From the NCBI RefSeq assembly GCF_050942425.1, contig NZ_CP192063.1:248001-312000 (forward strand): a DNA stretch of 64,000 nucleotides, in the 5' to 3' direction. The position numbers were made by a program, and so were the translations under genes. The notes below the pieces were generated by a model that was not told where the DNA came from, did not search any database, and saw nothing but the letters and a program-made list of their open reading frames with translations. Shown here piece by piece: positions 35,141 to 42,947 of this stretch (position 1 is its first letter; each line of letters begins with the position of its first letter). This DNA is from Actinoallomurus sp050942425 (GTDB lineage Bacteria > Actinomycetota > Actinomycetes > Streptosporangiales > Streptosporangiaceae).

Positions 35141-35557
35141 TCAGGGCAGTTGGTAGTACTCCGCGTACCAGCGTGTCTGCGTCTGTACGGAGAAGTCTGT
35201 GAAGTCGCCGGCTGCTTCGCATGCGGTCAGGTGGTCAAGCGCTGCTGAGGCATCTCCGGGGTCCATGGCCGCCAGGTATGCCTTGGTCTCCTCAAGTCCG
35301 GCGCCGCAGAGCAACTGAACATCGATCGAGCAGTGGGCGTCCCAACCCGACGTCTTGGCCTGCCAGATGGTCAGCACATCGCCCAGGTCGCCGACCATGA
35401 ACAACTGCACGCAGCTGAGCTTCATCAGTTCGGTGTCACCGTCGCCTTGGCGCTGACGCTCTAGCGTTGCGTGAGTCTTCAGCAGCTCCCGGACCTGCTG
35501 AAGATCTTCTGCAGATGGCCGCAGGCCGTAACGACGCAGGCTTTCGTCCTCATTCAC
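35141..35557 (-). CDS. Conserved hypothetical protein
   Basis: The GTG at 35557 has AAGGA 7 nt upstream. The 138-residue product is helical, with LMKLSCVQLFMVGDLGDVLTIWQAKTSGWDAHCSIDVQLLCGAGLEETKAYLAAM, a pattern shared with unannotated actinomycete proteins. Soluble, no known function. First gene outside the attachment repeats. Confidence 0.65.
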   Translation of the reverse strand: MNEDESLRRYGLRPSAEDLQQVRELLKTHATLERQRQGDGDTELMKLSCVQLFMVGDLGDVLTIWQAKTSGWDAHCSIDVQLLCGAGLEETKAYLAAMDPGDASAALDHLTACEAAGDFTDFSVQTQTRWYAEYYQLP

Positions 35558-35691
35558 GAGTGATCCTTGCCGGGAGAGTGGTGAAACTGGCGGCGGCACG
35601 GCCGCGAGCAGATGAGCTGTCGCCGATCGACCGAGACACGATCAGACGCGGGCCGGGCACGCGGCCTCGGCCCCGAAGGTGTCGCGGGTCA

Positions 35692-36711
35692 TCAGAGACC
35701 TCGTAGGTCTCGTCGCCAGCGAGTTGGTGGCGTGCCGTAGCGGTTCTTGAACGCGCGGCTGAATGCCGCCTCCGACGTGTAGCCAACCCTCTGCGCGATG
35801 AGCGCGACCGGAAGGGAGGTGCCGCGCAGCAGGTCGGTGGCGGTGTCCAGGCGTACGTGCGCGAGATAGGTGGCCGGCGGCATCCCAACGCGAGCGACGA
35901 ATCGCGCAGCGAACGCCGACCGGGAAAGGTTGCACGCTCGGGCCAGTTCCTCGACTGCCCAGTCGCGGCCGGGGTCTCGGTGGATAACGCTCAAGGCCAG
36001 ACCGATCTGCGGGTCGAACGCACCGGCCAGCCAGTTCGGTTCGGCGTCCGTGCCGGCGGCCCAGGCGCGCATGATCTGGATGAAGATCAGATCGAGGATG
36101 CGGGCGACCATCACCGCCGACCCTTGAGAGGGCGATTGCATCTCGATTACGAGCATCCTGCGGGCGACTTCGATCCCTTCGAGCACTGGGCCGGGGGCGT
36201 CGCGCAGGATGATCACGGCCGGGAGGCTCCCGAGCAGGTGGCTCGCCTGCGGGTCGCCGATCGTGAATGTTCCGCAGAGCCAGCGTGCCGGCTCGCGTGC
36301 GTCGTTCTCGGCTGCGCCGGAACGCACGATCGCTTGTGCGCGCTTGCCTGCGTCGCTGATGTGGTGCGAGTCGCCGCGCGGGAGCAGGACGACATCGCCG
36401 CGGCTCAGGTGCTCGACGCGCGGGTCTCCGTCGACCCGAAGCACGAGTTCGCCCTCTTCGATGATGTGCAGGCTGCCGATATCGGCGAAGCCGATCGAGA
36501 AAGTCCGTGGCGGAGCGTACGCGACGATCCGTTCTCCGCTCAGACGGACCCTCCGGAGCAGCTCCGAGAGCAAATCGTGCGACTGACTATCTGCGTCGAG
36601 GCCGAGCGCGGCATCCTCAAGCGCTGGTGGATCGGCAAAGTCATGCGGCGTTCCGAGCAAATCGGCTGACGTCGCTGGACGATCAGCAAAATTTCCCGGC
36701 GGAGCGGTCAT
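35692..36711 (-). CDS. AraC-family regulator with cupin sensor
   Basis: The 339-residue protein has an N-terminal cupin_6-like sensor (ERIVAYAPPRTFSIGFADIGSLHIIEEGELVLRVDGD...GDVVLLPRGDSHHI) and a C-terminal double HTH (ARACNLSRSAFAARFVARVGMPPATYLAHVRLDTATDLL...VGYTSEAAFSRAFKNRYGTPPTRWRR). It is divergent from the EthD-family gene with 208 nt between, making that gene its probable target. Confidence 0.92.
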   Translation of the reverse strand: MTAPPGNFADRPATSADLLGTPHDFADPPALEDAALGLDADSQSHDLLSELLRRVRLSGERIVAYAPPRTFSIGFADIGSLHIIEEGELVLRVDGDPRVEHLSRGDVVLLPRGDSHHISDAGKRAQAIVRSGAAENDAREPARWLCGTFTIGDPQASHLLGSLPAVIILRDAPGPVLEGIEVARRMLVIEMQSPSQGSAVMVARILDLIFIQIMRAWAAGTDAEPNWLAGAFDPQIGLALSVIHRDPGRDWAVEELARACNLSRSAFAARFVARVGMPPATYLAHVRLDTATDLLRGTSLPVALIAQRVGYTSEAAFSRAFKNRYGTPPTRWRRDLRGL

Positions 36712-36919
36712 GGTCGCTACCCATTCCTCTAACTACGATCGACCAACAGTGAGTGGGACCAACAAACGGAAGGACTTAGGGCCACGTAGGGCGCTCTGGC
36801 ATGTGCCAACTTCTTCTATCGGAGAAGCAGCTGCGCTAGCGGAAGTTCGCCCGACATCATCGCCCAAGTCTGGGTCTGCTCGCTTGCATCAACCGAGACT
36901 AACAACCAGGAGATTATCA

Positions 36920-37240
36920 ATGACGGAGCAAGACAAGCCGACCAAAATCAGCTTCGTCTATTCCAACCCCACCGACCTGGACGCCTTCGAAGCAGCTTAC
37001 TCCGAGCAGCTCGAGCTGGCGCGCAAGCTCCCCGGCCTGACTCGGCTGCAGGCGTCGAAGGTCTGGCCCAAGGAGGACGGCAGCCCGACTCCGGCGTACC
37101 GACTGTTGGACCTGTACTTCGCCGACTACGCGGCGGCCAGCGCCGCGGCCGCAGAGGCGGGTCCCCTCGTCGCCGCTACCCGCGAGCACGCCACCGGAGG
37201 GTTTCTGATCGCATTCGCGGAAATCATCGAGGACGCCTAG
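36920..37240 (+). CDS. EthD-family dimeric alpha/beta-barrel protein
   Basis: 106 residues, with AGGAG upstream. The sequence (KISFVYSNPTDLDAFEAAYSEQLELARKLPGLTRLQASKV...AYRLLDLYFADYAAASAAAA) fits the EthD/ferredoxin-like fold found in small monooxygenase or chaperone-like proteins of catabolic pathways. It is probably controlled by the divergent AraC regulator and followed by a strong terminator. Substrate unknown. Confidence 0.8.
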   Translation: MTEQDKPTKISFVYSNPTDLDAFEAAYSEQLELARKLPGLTRLQASKVWPKEDGSPTPAYRLLDLYFADYAAASAAAAEAGPLVAATREHATGGFLIAFAEIIEDA

Positions 37241-37288
37241 GCCGAACAAGACGGATTCCAGTCCCGTCGTCCATTGCGGCAATCAATT

Positions 37289-37318
37289 GCCGGGAGGGGG
37301 CAGGTCCCCCCTCCCGGC
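37289..37318 (+). terminator. Terminator after the EthD gene
   Basis: GCCGGGAGGGGG (37289-37300) and CCCCCCTCCCGGC (37306-37318) pair with a 5-nt loop, 48 nt past the stop. Confidence 0.85.
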
Positions 37319-37912
37319 CCACTCCCCATAGCCTGCCGGCCGCGAGCAGCCTGATCCGGCTGTCCAGCATCGGCATCGTCCAAGGCTTTGGATTTAAGAC
37401 CCGGGTGGCTGAGCATCCTCGGGACAGAAGAGCCGATCGCGTTGCAAACGCGCGTATTTTCGGTACGCCCTACGGACGTGCGGCGTGGGCGCCGGTCCGG
37501 AGCTTGAACGGAGATTCGCCGAGCGAGTCGGCGAAGCCGAGGTACGGCTCTGTTGGAATTTGAGATCGCTTATCAGTCAGCGTGATCTACAACGGTTAAT
37601 CGAGCGTCGGCGCTTCTGCCTCCGGCGGAGGCACTCAGGCTCGGGGACGGCCCAGCACCGCGCCTGCCGCAAGGTTGTCAATGGTCGAGGTGGAAGCCGG
37701 GTTCTTCCCTCTGCCGACGCCTCAGGCAAAGCCCTGATCGCGGTCGTGGGCGTACGGGCCGACGTCGTCGTTCCCGGTAGGCGGCTTGCCGGCACTTGTT
37801 CGAGCAGTACGCGCGGCGGCGGATCGTGTAATCGAGGTCGGGCGCGCTCATCGCTGGTCGGTCGCTGGATTCGTGGAATTCCGCCGCAATCGCCGATGCC
37901 GGGGTGAGGCGG
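37319..37912. other. Gene-free stretch with repeat fragments
   Basis: No convincing gene. It holds the 37-nt repeat 37462-37498 (copy at 33908-33944) and the left part of a hairpin module from 37618 (head GCCTCCGGCGGAGGC, then GAGGTGGAAGCCGGGTTCT and CTCAGGCAAAGCCC) whose right arm is missing. It reads as decayed mobile-region debris. Confidence 0.6.
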
Positions 37913-38347
37913 TCAGCTTGCTACGTCCACGCCCTCCTGGCATGCGTCCATGTAGGCACCCTTGCCGGCGGGGAACTTGCCCCCGCCTTTGACAGCATCA
38001 CGGTAGGACCTCGCGCAGAAGTCGGAGGGAAGGTGATTCTTCCCAAAGAACATGACCATTCCGGCCGACTTCTTGACCATCTCGTGGCGGGTGTACTTCT
38101 TGCCGTTGGGGTCGATCAGGACCACCGTCGAGTCGCCTACCTTGTGACTCGCGGCCGGCGTGGCGGACGGGCTCGCGCTGGGGGATGGCGGGGCGGCCGG
38201 GGTGCTGCTCGCGCCCCCGCTCGCGGTCGCCGACCCGGGCGGAGTCGAGGGTCCGGCGGCGGTGTCGCCATCCTTGCAGCCCGCGGCCCCCACCGACAGA
38301 ATGCCTAGCGACGCGACAATCAGCAGACTTTTGATGCTCGTGGCCAC
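37913..38347 (-). CDS. Lipoprotein with Ser/Pro/Ala linker
   Basis: The GTG at 38347 has AGGGGGAAAA upstream; longer frames lack a signal. 144 residues: a signal peptide with lipobox ILSVGAAGC (lipidated Cys), a low-complexity S/P/A/T linker, then a ~65-residue domain (VVLIDPNGKKYTRHEMVKKSAGMVMFFGKNHLPSDFCARSYRD) with two Cys likely forming a disulfide. No family recognised. Confidence 0.75.
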   Translation of the reverse strand: MATSIKSLLIVASLGILSVGAAGCKDGDTAAGPSTPPGSATASGGASSTPAAPPSPSASPSATPAASHKVGDSTVVLIDPNGKKYTRHEMVKKSAGMVMFFGKNHLPSDFCARSYRDAVKGGGKFPAGKGAYMDACQEGVDVAS

Positions 38348-38634
38348 TTTTCCCCCTGTGCCCTGGGAAATACCCTGGGTGACCATAACAGGATTTCGGC
38401 ACCGCTGCCCGGCGACGCTGCCCACGCCGCCTGGGCCCAGGCCGACAGCCGAGACCGCAGGCCGGGCCATTGGCAGGCCATTAACCCGGTGATCAAAGGG
38501 CAACAGCGGTCACTTGCGGATATATGTCCGTACAGGTCAGTGCGCCGGACAGTCCGGAACCGGACGATTCTGGCTCTGCTTCCCCGATTTCGAACCGTTC
38601 TCCCTCGTCTCGTCGCTCCGTAAGCTCGTCTGAC

Positions 38635-39117
38635 ATGTCCTGGATCCCGGTACTGTCCACCGTCGTCGGTGCTGTCATCGGCCTAGGCTCAGGACTGTTG
38701 ACCGAACACCTGCGCGCAGGACGGGAGCACACCGGACAATCGCTCAGCGCCCGGCGAGACGTCTACGTCCAATATCTGGCGGCTCTCCACGACGCGAACG
38801 AGGCACTGCGTGCCGTCTCGCTCGGCGAGCACGCACCAGACCTCACCCGCAAGTCTGCAGCCCGCGTCGCATTCCGTTCCGCCCGGATCACCCAGGCCCG
38901 GGAGCACGTCATCCTCCTGGCCCCCGAACCTGTCATCACGGCGGCGGACAACGCCTACCGGAGCCTGCGAACGCTCCGGGACCGCATCGGTCAAGGTGAG
39001 CAGTTGGCCCAGTACGAGCCGGCGCTCATGGCCTATGGCGACAGCCTCGACGAGCTACGGCAGGCCGTCCGCCACGACCTCGGTATCAATGGTCGAAGTC
39101 CCCGCATCGAGCTCTGA
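38635..39117 (+). CDS. Single-helix membrane protein, family copy 1
   Basis: Start MSWIPVLSTVVGAVIGLGSGLLTEHLRAGREHTGQSLSARRDVYVQYLAAL gives 160 residues; an upstream ATG at 38524 adds Ser/Pro-rich sequence. One N-terminal helix is followed by a long charged helical cytoplasmic part. The same plan occurs at 39309, 40884 and 59188. The right end of a hairpin module (39177-39232) lies 60 nt after the stop. Confidence 0.65.
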   Translation: MSWIPVLSTVVGAVIGLGSGLLTEHLRAGREHTGQSLSARRDVYVQYLAALHDANEALRAVSLGEHAPDLTRKSAARVAFRSARITQAREHVILLAPEPVITAADNAYRSLRTLRDRIGQGEQLAQYEPALMAYGDSLDELRQAVRHDLGINGRSPRIEL

Positions 39118-39176
39118 GCGCCGCATTGCACGTTTCTCCAGCGCCGGTTGCGGGCCCCTGACCGTCAGGCAGCATC

Positions 39177-39232
39177 GGCCCGTCCCGCTCCCCGTGCGGA
39201 TGGGACTAAGGCGGACAGGATGACCAGGTGGG
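39177..39232. repeat. Hairpin module fragment (right end)
   Basis: GGCCCGTCCCGCTCCCC...GATGGGACTAAGGCGGACAGGATGACCAGG aligns with the right arm of modules A and B. The left arm is absent. Confidence 0.65.
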
Positions 39233-39308
39233 CAGCGATTGGGCTCGCCTGGACGGAAAACGGGGAATGCGGACCGCTCGTGTGAGATGGATGTGATCCA
39301 CTGTCGGC

Positions 39309-39776
39309 ATGGGTGGTGCGCTAACGAGTCTGGTCGCGGTGGCCGGGACTCTGCTCGGCTCTGCTCTGACTTATTTCTTCCAGCGACGAACCGCGGGGCG
39401 TGCCGAGCAGTTCGCGCGAGATGAGCGGCTGCGGCAGGAACGTGTGTCGGCGTACAGCATGTTCGCCGAGGCGGTCATGGAGTACCGGCATGAAGAGTTG
39501 CAGGTATGGCTGCACCGCCACGGGGAACTCACCCACCCTCTTCCGGAACCATTCGAGGTCGAGCAAGGGCGTCTCCGCTCGCTGGCGTTGCGGGCGAGAT
39601 ACCGCGTACAGCTTCTGGCCGAGGAGCCCCGGCTGATCGAGCTCGCCAACCAGTCCCTCGATGCCGTGGCAGACATCCACCGTGCCAAAGACGCAACCGA
39701 GTTGATGGAGCACGGCGAGCGGACAGAGGAACGGGTCAGAGACTTCGTACGAGCGGCGGCCGCTGAGGTTCGTTGA
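39309..39776 (+). CDS. Single-helix membrane protein, family copy 2
   Basis: 155 residues: a helix (ALTSLVAVAGTLLGSALTYFF) then QRRTAGRAEQFARDERLRQERVSAYSMFAEAVMEYR and further amphipathic helices. The short outside N-terminus, Gly-rich helix, basic QRR/ER stretch and coiled-coil-like tail match the other copies. No enzymatic motif; function unknown. Confidence 0.7.
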   Translation: MGGALTSLVAVAGTLLGSALTYFFQRRTAGRAEQFARDERLRQERVSAYSMFAEAVMEYRHEELQVWLHRHGELTHPLPEPFEVEQGRLRSLALRARYRVQLLAEEPRLIELANQSLDAVADIHRAKDATELMEHGERTEERVRDFVRAAAAEVR

Positions 39777-39835
39777 ACTGACGGTGCGCCGTGCCCGATC
39801 ATCGGCAATGATCCGCATCTCGTGGGATCGGCGGG

Positions 39836-40555
39836 TCAGGCGACGGCCTCGGCCTCGGCCTCGATCATCTTCTCGATCGGCCGGGTGGCGACCGCGCCGA
39901 CGGCGATACCGACGGCGATCGCGGCGATCAGTATCACGCTGGACAGCCAGGCCATCGTGGCGATGGGCAGGGTGAAAGCACCGATCAGACGGGCGACGCA
40001 TTCGCCCAGCAGGGCACCGCCCCAGACGAGGCTGAAGCGGCGCTCGAGCCGGCCGAACACCGCCGATTCGGCGGACAACCGGTCCCACGCGGCGATCTTC
40101 GCTGCGTCCCCCTTGGTCATGAAGGGCTTGAGACCGGCCGACATCAAGAACCGGCCGCGCAGAGCCATCACGATGATGCTCAGGCCGATCACGCTGCTGA
40201 CACCCGAATCCTTGGCCACCATCAGGCGGGCATCACCGGTGACGAAGCTGAGCGCGATCCCGGCCACGTTGACGAGCAGCATCAGGCCCGCCAGCCCGTT
40301 GAAGGTCCGGTGGCGAACGGCGTCGGCGATCGTGCGCACCGCCGGGACGACGCTGCTGAGCGCGAGCGAGGTGACCAGATCGACGCCCAGGCCCTTGTGC
40401 AGCAGGTAGTACGAACCCACCGGGAGAGCGACGTCCACGACCAGCGGCTTGAGGTTGCCCAGCAACTCCCCGCCGTTGGACTGCGGGCGCGACTCCGGGG
40501 CGGCGTCCTTCTCACCGGACCGGCCGGCCGTGACGGGGGAGGTGATCTGCGCCAT
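39836..40555 (-). CDS. VC0807-family membrane protein
   Basis: 239 residues with about six hydrophobic segments. The first block LLGNLKPLVVDVALPVGSYYLLHKGLGVDLVTSLALSSVVPAVRTIADAVRHR is the hallmark of the VC0807/DUF3159-like group. Function is uncharacterised. It is convergent with the single-helix gene to its left. Confidence 0.75.
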   Translation of the reverse strand: MAQITSPVTAGRSGEKDAAPESRPQSNGGELLGNLKPLVVDVALPVGSYYLLHKGLGVDLVTSLALSSVVPAVRTIADAVRHRTFNGLAGLMLLVNVAGIALSFVTGDARLMVAKDSGVSSVIGLSIIVMALRGRFLMSAGLKPFMTKGDAAKIAAWDRLSAESAVFGRLERRFSLVWGGALLGECVARLIGAFTLPIATMAWLSSVILIAAIAVGIAVGAVATRPIEKMIEAEAEAVA

Positions 40556-40680
40556 TTACGTTCCTTCGCTCGGCTTGCTTCAGTGATGCAAGCTTCGCTG
40601 GAACGCAGGGTCACCCGGCAGATCCATCGATCCACGGTCGATCAGTACGAATGTCACCGCCCCGGCACAGTCATCGATGC

Positions 40681-40742
40681 CGATCCCCTCAGGTCGGTCG
40701 CCTTCCCGATCCGATCCCCTCGGGTCGGTCGCCTTCCCGATC
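40681..40742. repeat. 31-nt tandem direct repeat, two units
   Basis: Unit CGATCCCCTC(A/G)GGTCGGTCG.. occurs at 40681-40711 and 40712-40742 with one mismatch, then decays. It lies in the 328-nt gap 40556-40883 where no gene is seen. Confidence 0.75.
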
Positions 40743-40883
40743 CGGTCACCCGGGTCATCCCTGCTGCCGCCGTGTCGGCTGGCCGCTCATCTGCTCGGGT
40801 CATCGCGCAGGCACACCTTGCCGCCGTTCACCGGGTGCCGTTCGTGGGAGCCGGTGTCAGGTGATTCCTGATAGATATCCGAT

Positions 40884-41336
40884 ATGCAGGCACAGATGTG
40901 GGTGTCAGTGGCATCCATGATCGGGGTCGTACTGGGCGGAGGCCTGTCCTATCTGACCCAGCTCACCACCCAACGGCAGGCCAACCGCAATGAGGACAAG
41001 CGGCAGACGAAAGCGCTGGCCGAGGCGCGCCGAGCGGAGCAACTGGACCTCCTGCGCCAATTCATCCAGATCTCCCAGCGAGCAGAGCGCTTGGCTGAGG
41101 ACCGTGACGGCAGCTCCGAGTGGGTGACGGCTGCCAAGAACGTCATGGACGATCTCTGGGCCTGCGAACGCGTCATCCATATCCTGTTCACGCCGACGCT
41201 CCACGAGCAGGCACGCCGATACGTCAAGGCGACCAATGATGTCCTATGGGAAGAACCGGCCGACGTATCAATGTGGGACTACCTAGAAGGACCTAAAACC
41301 AACTTCCTCGACGTAGCCCGTACGGAGCTTGCCTGA
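40884..41336 (+). CDS. Single-helix membrane protein, family copy 3
   Basis: 150 residues: helix (MWVSVASMIGVVLGGGLSYLTQL) followed by TTQRQANRNEDKRQTKALAEARRAEQLDLLRQFIQISQRAERLAE and more helices. Same architecture as 38635, 39309 and 59188. A module right-end fragment (41384-41412) starts 48 nt after the stop. A start at 40896 is also possible. Confidence 0.7.
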   Translation: MQAQMWVSVASMIGVVLGGGLSYLTQLTTQRQANRNEDKRQTKALAEARRAEQLDLLRQFIQISQRAERLAEDRDGSSEWVTAAKNVMDDLWACERVIHILFTPTLHEQARRYVKATNDVLWEEPADVSMWDYLEGPKTNFLDVARTELA

Positions 41337-41383
41337 CACATCGGACGGGTCACCAGCGTCACTGAGCGACGCGGCCGGGCCGA

Positions 41384-41412
41384 GTCCCCGGCGGACGGGA
41401 TGACCTGGCAGG
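41384..41412. repeat. Hairpin module fragment (right end)
   Basis: GTCCCCGGCGGACGGGATGACC and GGCAGG match the extreme right end of module B with a short deletion. Confidence 0.55.
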
Positions 41413-41425
41413 AGCGCTATGGCGG

Positions 41426-41893
41426 TCAGTCTTCGGGCGAGGGCTGCACCGGCGGAGCCGGGACCAGCGGTATCGGGTTTTCGTCGAAGGCGCGGAACAC
41501 CCGCGTGGTCGGGTCCGGCGCGCCTTCGTCCTGAAGGCGATCGGTGAGCAGGAAGTCGGCCAGTTCGAACGCGGAGGCGTGCTCACTCTCGCTCAGGAAG
41601 AATGTTCCACCGATGAGCTGCGGATCCCAACCGTGCGCCAAGGCATAGTCGATGACCGTACGCACGTCCTTCGGGGTCGGATAGCTGGAATCGGTCGCGC
41701 ACCCCCACGGCAAGACCGCCTTTGACAACAGGTCCGCCTGGAGCGCACGGCTGTTCTTCCCAGCGCCCCAGACGCGCACGCGAATGCACCTGTGGCAGTC
41801 GCGTTCACCGGCCACGTGACAGATCTGGCCCGTCCATACGAACTCCCGCCCGTTCGCGTACAGCTTCCGCAACCGCTCTTTCACGCTGCTCAC
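41426..41893 (-). CDS. Conserved hypothetical protein
   Basis: 155 residues: ERLRKLYANGREFVWTGQICHVAGERDCHRCIRVRVWGAGKNSRALQADLLSK, then PTPKDVRTVIDYALAHGWDP and SEHASAFELADFLLTDRL. The pattern recurs in actinomycete hypothetical proteins, with no assigned function. Cys pair CHRC may bind metal. Soluble. Confidence 0.7.
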   Translation of the reverse strand: MSSVKERLRKLYANGREFVWTGQICHVAGERDCHRCIRVRVWGAGKNSRALQADLLSKAVLPWGCATDSSYPTPKDVRTVIDYALAHGWDPQLIGGTFFLSESEHASAFELADFLLTDRLQDEGAPDPTTRVFRAFDENPIPLVPAPPVQPSPED

Positions 41894-41984
41894 CTCGCCT
41901 CACTGGCCGGGCCGAAGCCTATGGCGTCATCCTGCGTACTGCGAAAACAGGGCCGTGTCGTCGGCTCTCCGGCCGGTTCCAAGG

Positions 41985-42329
41985 TCAGTGATCTGTGTCG
42001 GCGAACCTCTTCGCGAGCTCGCGGTGCCGTTCTGCGGCCAGGGCGGCCTGGCCGCTGGTGATGGTCGCTCCCGGCATGCTGCCCAGACGCTCGATCTCTT
42101 CGGCGAAGCGGAGGTGCTGTCGGTGCGCGTGTTCGCGGCAGGGCAGACAGGTGACGCTCTCCGGGCGTGGAGAGGTCATCGCGTACGGCACCTTCTGCTC
42201 GCATCCGGTGGTGACGACGCTGGGTAGGTCGCCGGCGAGGCCGAAGGTGGACGCCATCATGTGGCGGACGGCCGCGTCGGCGTGGATCACGTTCAGTTGA
42301 ACGTGAATGTGCGGATCGCTCCCGCCCAT
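41985..42329 (-). CDS. Small hypothetical protein with Cys cluster
   Basis: 114 residues preceded by AAGGAG. It has a basic, Cys-containing centre (VVTTGCEQKVPYAMTSPRPESVTCLPCREHAHRQHLRFAEEIERL): C-x20-CxxC plus His residues could form a zinc knuckle. No known function. Confidence 0.6.
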   Translation of the reverse strand: MGGSDPHIHVQLNVIHADAAVRHMMASTFGLAGDLPSVVTTGCEQKVPYAMTSPRPESVTCLPCREHAHRQHLRFAEEIERLGSMPGATITSGQAALAAERHRELAKRFADTDH

Positions 42330-42437
42330 CTGTGCTCCTTGCCCCCGGCTGATCGGTAGCGGCCGGCGAATACAGAATGGCAGGCTAACCCGATTCAGTA
42401 GCCAGGGTGCTACCGAAGGCCATGAACTTAGACGCCT

Positions 42438-42881
42438 TCAGGCCGACCCGTCGTACCGAGCCTCAGCCTCGCCGAAGACCATGCGGTGTCCGCGCGCCGT
42501 GTCCATGTACTCGCGGACCCGGTGGATCAGACCGTCCCGGAGTTCGAAGACGAAGCAGTAGTCGTTGGCGTAGTGGTTGCCGTTGGCCAGCGTCGCCGTC
42601 ATGGTCTCCTCCACGATCACTCGCTCGCCGTCGGCATAGATCCCGTGGAAGGTGACGGTGACGTCTCGCACGAAGAAACGGAGGAAGTCTTCGGCGAGGA
42701 ACCGCACGATCTCCTTCCTGCCGACCAGATGGCTGGGACCTCCCAGCGCGACGGCGGTAGCGTTCCCCGGTGGCGCGAGCCACTCGGCGTCCTCGGTGAA
42801 GACCGCGGCGATTCGGTCGGCGTCGTGACTGGCGAACGCCTTCCACGCATCCTGGACGATGGCGCGGCTCTGCTGAGACAT
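42438..42881 (-). CDS. SnoaL-like NTF2-fold protein
   Basis: 147 residues with the classic SnoaL/NTF2 pattern: VQDAWKAFASHDADRIAAVFTEDAEWLAPPG..., GGPSHLVGRKEIVRFLAEDF, VIVEETMTATLANGNHYANDYCFVFELRDGLIHRVREYMDT. Members are polyketide cyclases, dehydratases or isomerases, or unknown. It lies 66 nt after the amidase and may be last in that operon. Confidence 0.88.
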   Translation of the reverse strand: MSQQSRAIVQDAWKAFASHDADRIAAVFTEDAEWLAPPGNATAVALGGPSHLVGRKEIVRFLAEDFLRFFVRDVTVTFHGIYADGERVIVEETMTATLANGNHYANDYCFVFELRDGLIHRVREYMDTARGHRMVFGEAEARYDGSA

Positions 42882-42947
42882 ACCGCGACCGTAGACGGGC
42901 GTCGGCGTAGCGGCTGGCGGCTTTCCGCCCTCATCCCGAGCGACTAT

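Noticed and set aside
37485..37907. 140-codon plus-strand frame
   Set aside because: Arg-rich, no ribosome site, overlaps a hairpin-module fragment and the 37-nt repeat; coding use unlike neighbours.
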